DNA of 64,000 bases from Seriola aureovittata. Lineage: Eukaryota > Chordata > Actinopteri > Carangiformes > Carangidae. A program made the translations under genes and the position numbers. The stretch covers positions 21,035,492 through 21,099,491 of the forward strand of contig NC_079375.1 of the NCBI RefSeq assembly GCF_021018895.1. The letters are read 5' to 3'. The notes under the pieces were generated by a model. That model had not been told where the DNA came from and did no database searches. It saw only the letters and a program-made list of their open reading frames with translations. Of this stretch, positions 62,820 through 64,000 are shown piece by piece (positions within the stretch are counted from its first letter, which is position 1; every line of letters starts with the position of its first letter).

Positions 62820-63224
62820 ACCTTACTGTACTATGATGTTTTTATGCCTTACTATACTATGAGTTTTTTTGAAATTTTTATGCCACACTATATAGTGACG
62901 TTTTTATGCCTTACTATACTATGATTTTTTTTGACATATTTTGCCTTACTATACTATGACGTTTTTTGAAATTTTTATGCCTTCCAATACTATGATTTTT
63001 TTTTACATATTTTGCCTTACTATACTATGACGTTTTTTGAAATTTTTATGCCTTCCAATACTATGATGTTTTTTAACATTTTTTGCCTTACTATACTATG
63101 ACGTTTGTATGCCTTACTATAATATGACGTTTTTTGACATTTTTTGCCTTACTATACTATGATGTTTTTTTGCCTTACTATACTATGACATTTTTATGCC
63201 TTACTACAATAAGCTCTTGGAACG

Positions 63225-63299
63225 TTAAATTGGTGTTTCAGTTGTCAAAGCTCTTGCCTTTCAATCAGAAGGTTGTGGGTCCAATCCTGGGTGTTGCCT
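63225..63299 (+). repeat. tRNA-like module 2 inside the minisatellite
   Basis: A close relative of module 1 (same AAAGCTCTTGCCTTTCA and AGAAGGTTGTGGGT blocks) lying about 480 bases further on. The B-box region GGGTCCAATCC has lost a base. Both modules are preceded by a TTACTACAATAA variant unit, which suggests they were copied together as part of a larger repeat. Confidence 0.6.
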
Positions 63300-64000
63300 A
63301 CCTTACTATGCTATGAAATTTTTTGCCTTATTATACAATGACGTTTTTATGCCTAACTAGAACTATGACGTTTTTTGCCTTTTTTTAATGCCTTCCTATA
63401 CCATGAATTTTTTTTGCCATATTATACTATGACGTTTTTTGACTTTTTTTTTGCCTTACTATACTATGACATTTTAGGAGATTTTTTGCCTTACTATACT
63501 ATGACTTTTTTTGACATTTTTTGCCTTGCTATACTATGAAGTTTTTTTTTACTTTTTTTGCCTTACTATACTATGACTTTTTTTTTACATTTTTTGCCTT
63601 GCTATACTATAACGTTTTTTGACTTTTTTTTGCCTTACTATACTATGACGTTTTTGGACATTTTTTGCCTTGCTATACTATGACGTTTTTTGACTTTTTT
63701 TTGCCTTACTATACTATGACTTTTTTTGACAATTTTTGCCTTGCTATACTATGACGTTTTTTGACATTTTTTGCCTTGCTATACTATGACTTTTTCTTGC
63801 CTTACTATACTATGACTTTTTTTGACCTTTTTTTGCCGTAATATACTATGACGTTTTTTGCCATTTTTTGCCTTGCTATACTATGACGTTTTTTGCCATT
63901 TTTTGCCTTGCTATACTATGACGTTTTTTGACATTTTTTGCCTTGCTATACTATGACTTTTTTATTTACCTTACTATACTATGACTTTTTTATTTACCTT

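Larger units (their letters stand above)
62478..64000. repeat. AT-rich minisatellite array, running off the window
   Basis: Units contain CCTTACTATACTATGACG followed by a T-run, with or without a GACATTTTTTG insert. This gives two unit lengths, roughly 24 and 36 bases. Units are more diverged on the left and more uniform toward the window end, as expected for an array growing at one side. Two tRNA-like modules are embedded. Confidence 0.95.

Noticed and set aside
62478..64000. Array as a CRISPR-like locus
   Set aside because: Units are direct tandem copies without unique spacers, in a vertebrate intron.

Overview
The window is nuclear DNA from a ray-finned fish, probably a percomorph-type teleost. 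It carries short, well-formed GT-AG introns, dense CA/GT microsatellites and several repeat families typical of teleost genomes (tRNA-derived SINEs, L2-like LINE tails, short terminal-inverted-repeat elements). The gene order on the + strand is transferrin receptor 1, transferrin receptor 1, TNK2 (ACK1). As I remember the human map, TFRC and TNK2 are also neighbours in the same relative orientation on 3q29.

Region 1-3.6 kb has no recognised gene. Its first 2 kb could be the 3' UTR of an upstream gene. From 3.6 to 12.6 kb lies a complete tfrc gene (copy 1): 17 coding exons, 770 residues, an intact YTRF endocytosis signal and a 3' UTR with five iron-responsive elements. From 12.6 to 18.1 kb is a spacer holding two inverted copies of a terminal-inverted-repeat element and a tRNA-derived SINE. 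From 18.1 to 24.8 kb lies tfrc copy 2. From exon 4 to the stop its encoded protein is identical to copy 1, with only a few synonymous changes. Its N-terminal tail has diverged, the YTRF signal is gone, no coding exon 1 can be recognised, and a deletion of about 2 kb has removed the whole IRE cluster.

Region 24.8-64 kb is mostly non-coding. It contains the 5' part of tnk2: two alternative first coding exons (about 48.9 and 57.9 kb) and the first shared exon, encoding the SAM domain (61.8 kb). The kinase and later domains lie beyond the window. A possible promoter with an untranslated first exon sits near 25.5 kb. The window ends inside an AT-rich minisatellite in a tnk2 intron, into which two tRNA-like modules are embedded.

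The most interesting signal is the tfrc pair. The two genes share an essentially identical ectodomain but differ in the two best-known control inputs of TfR1: clathrin-mediated internalisation through the tail, and iron-dependent mRNA stability through 3' UTR IREs. Only the middle of the gene is nearly identical while both ends are clearly diverged, which suggests gene conversion between older tandem duplicates.
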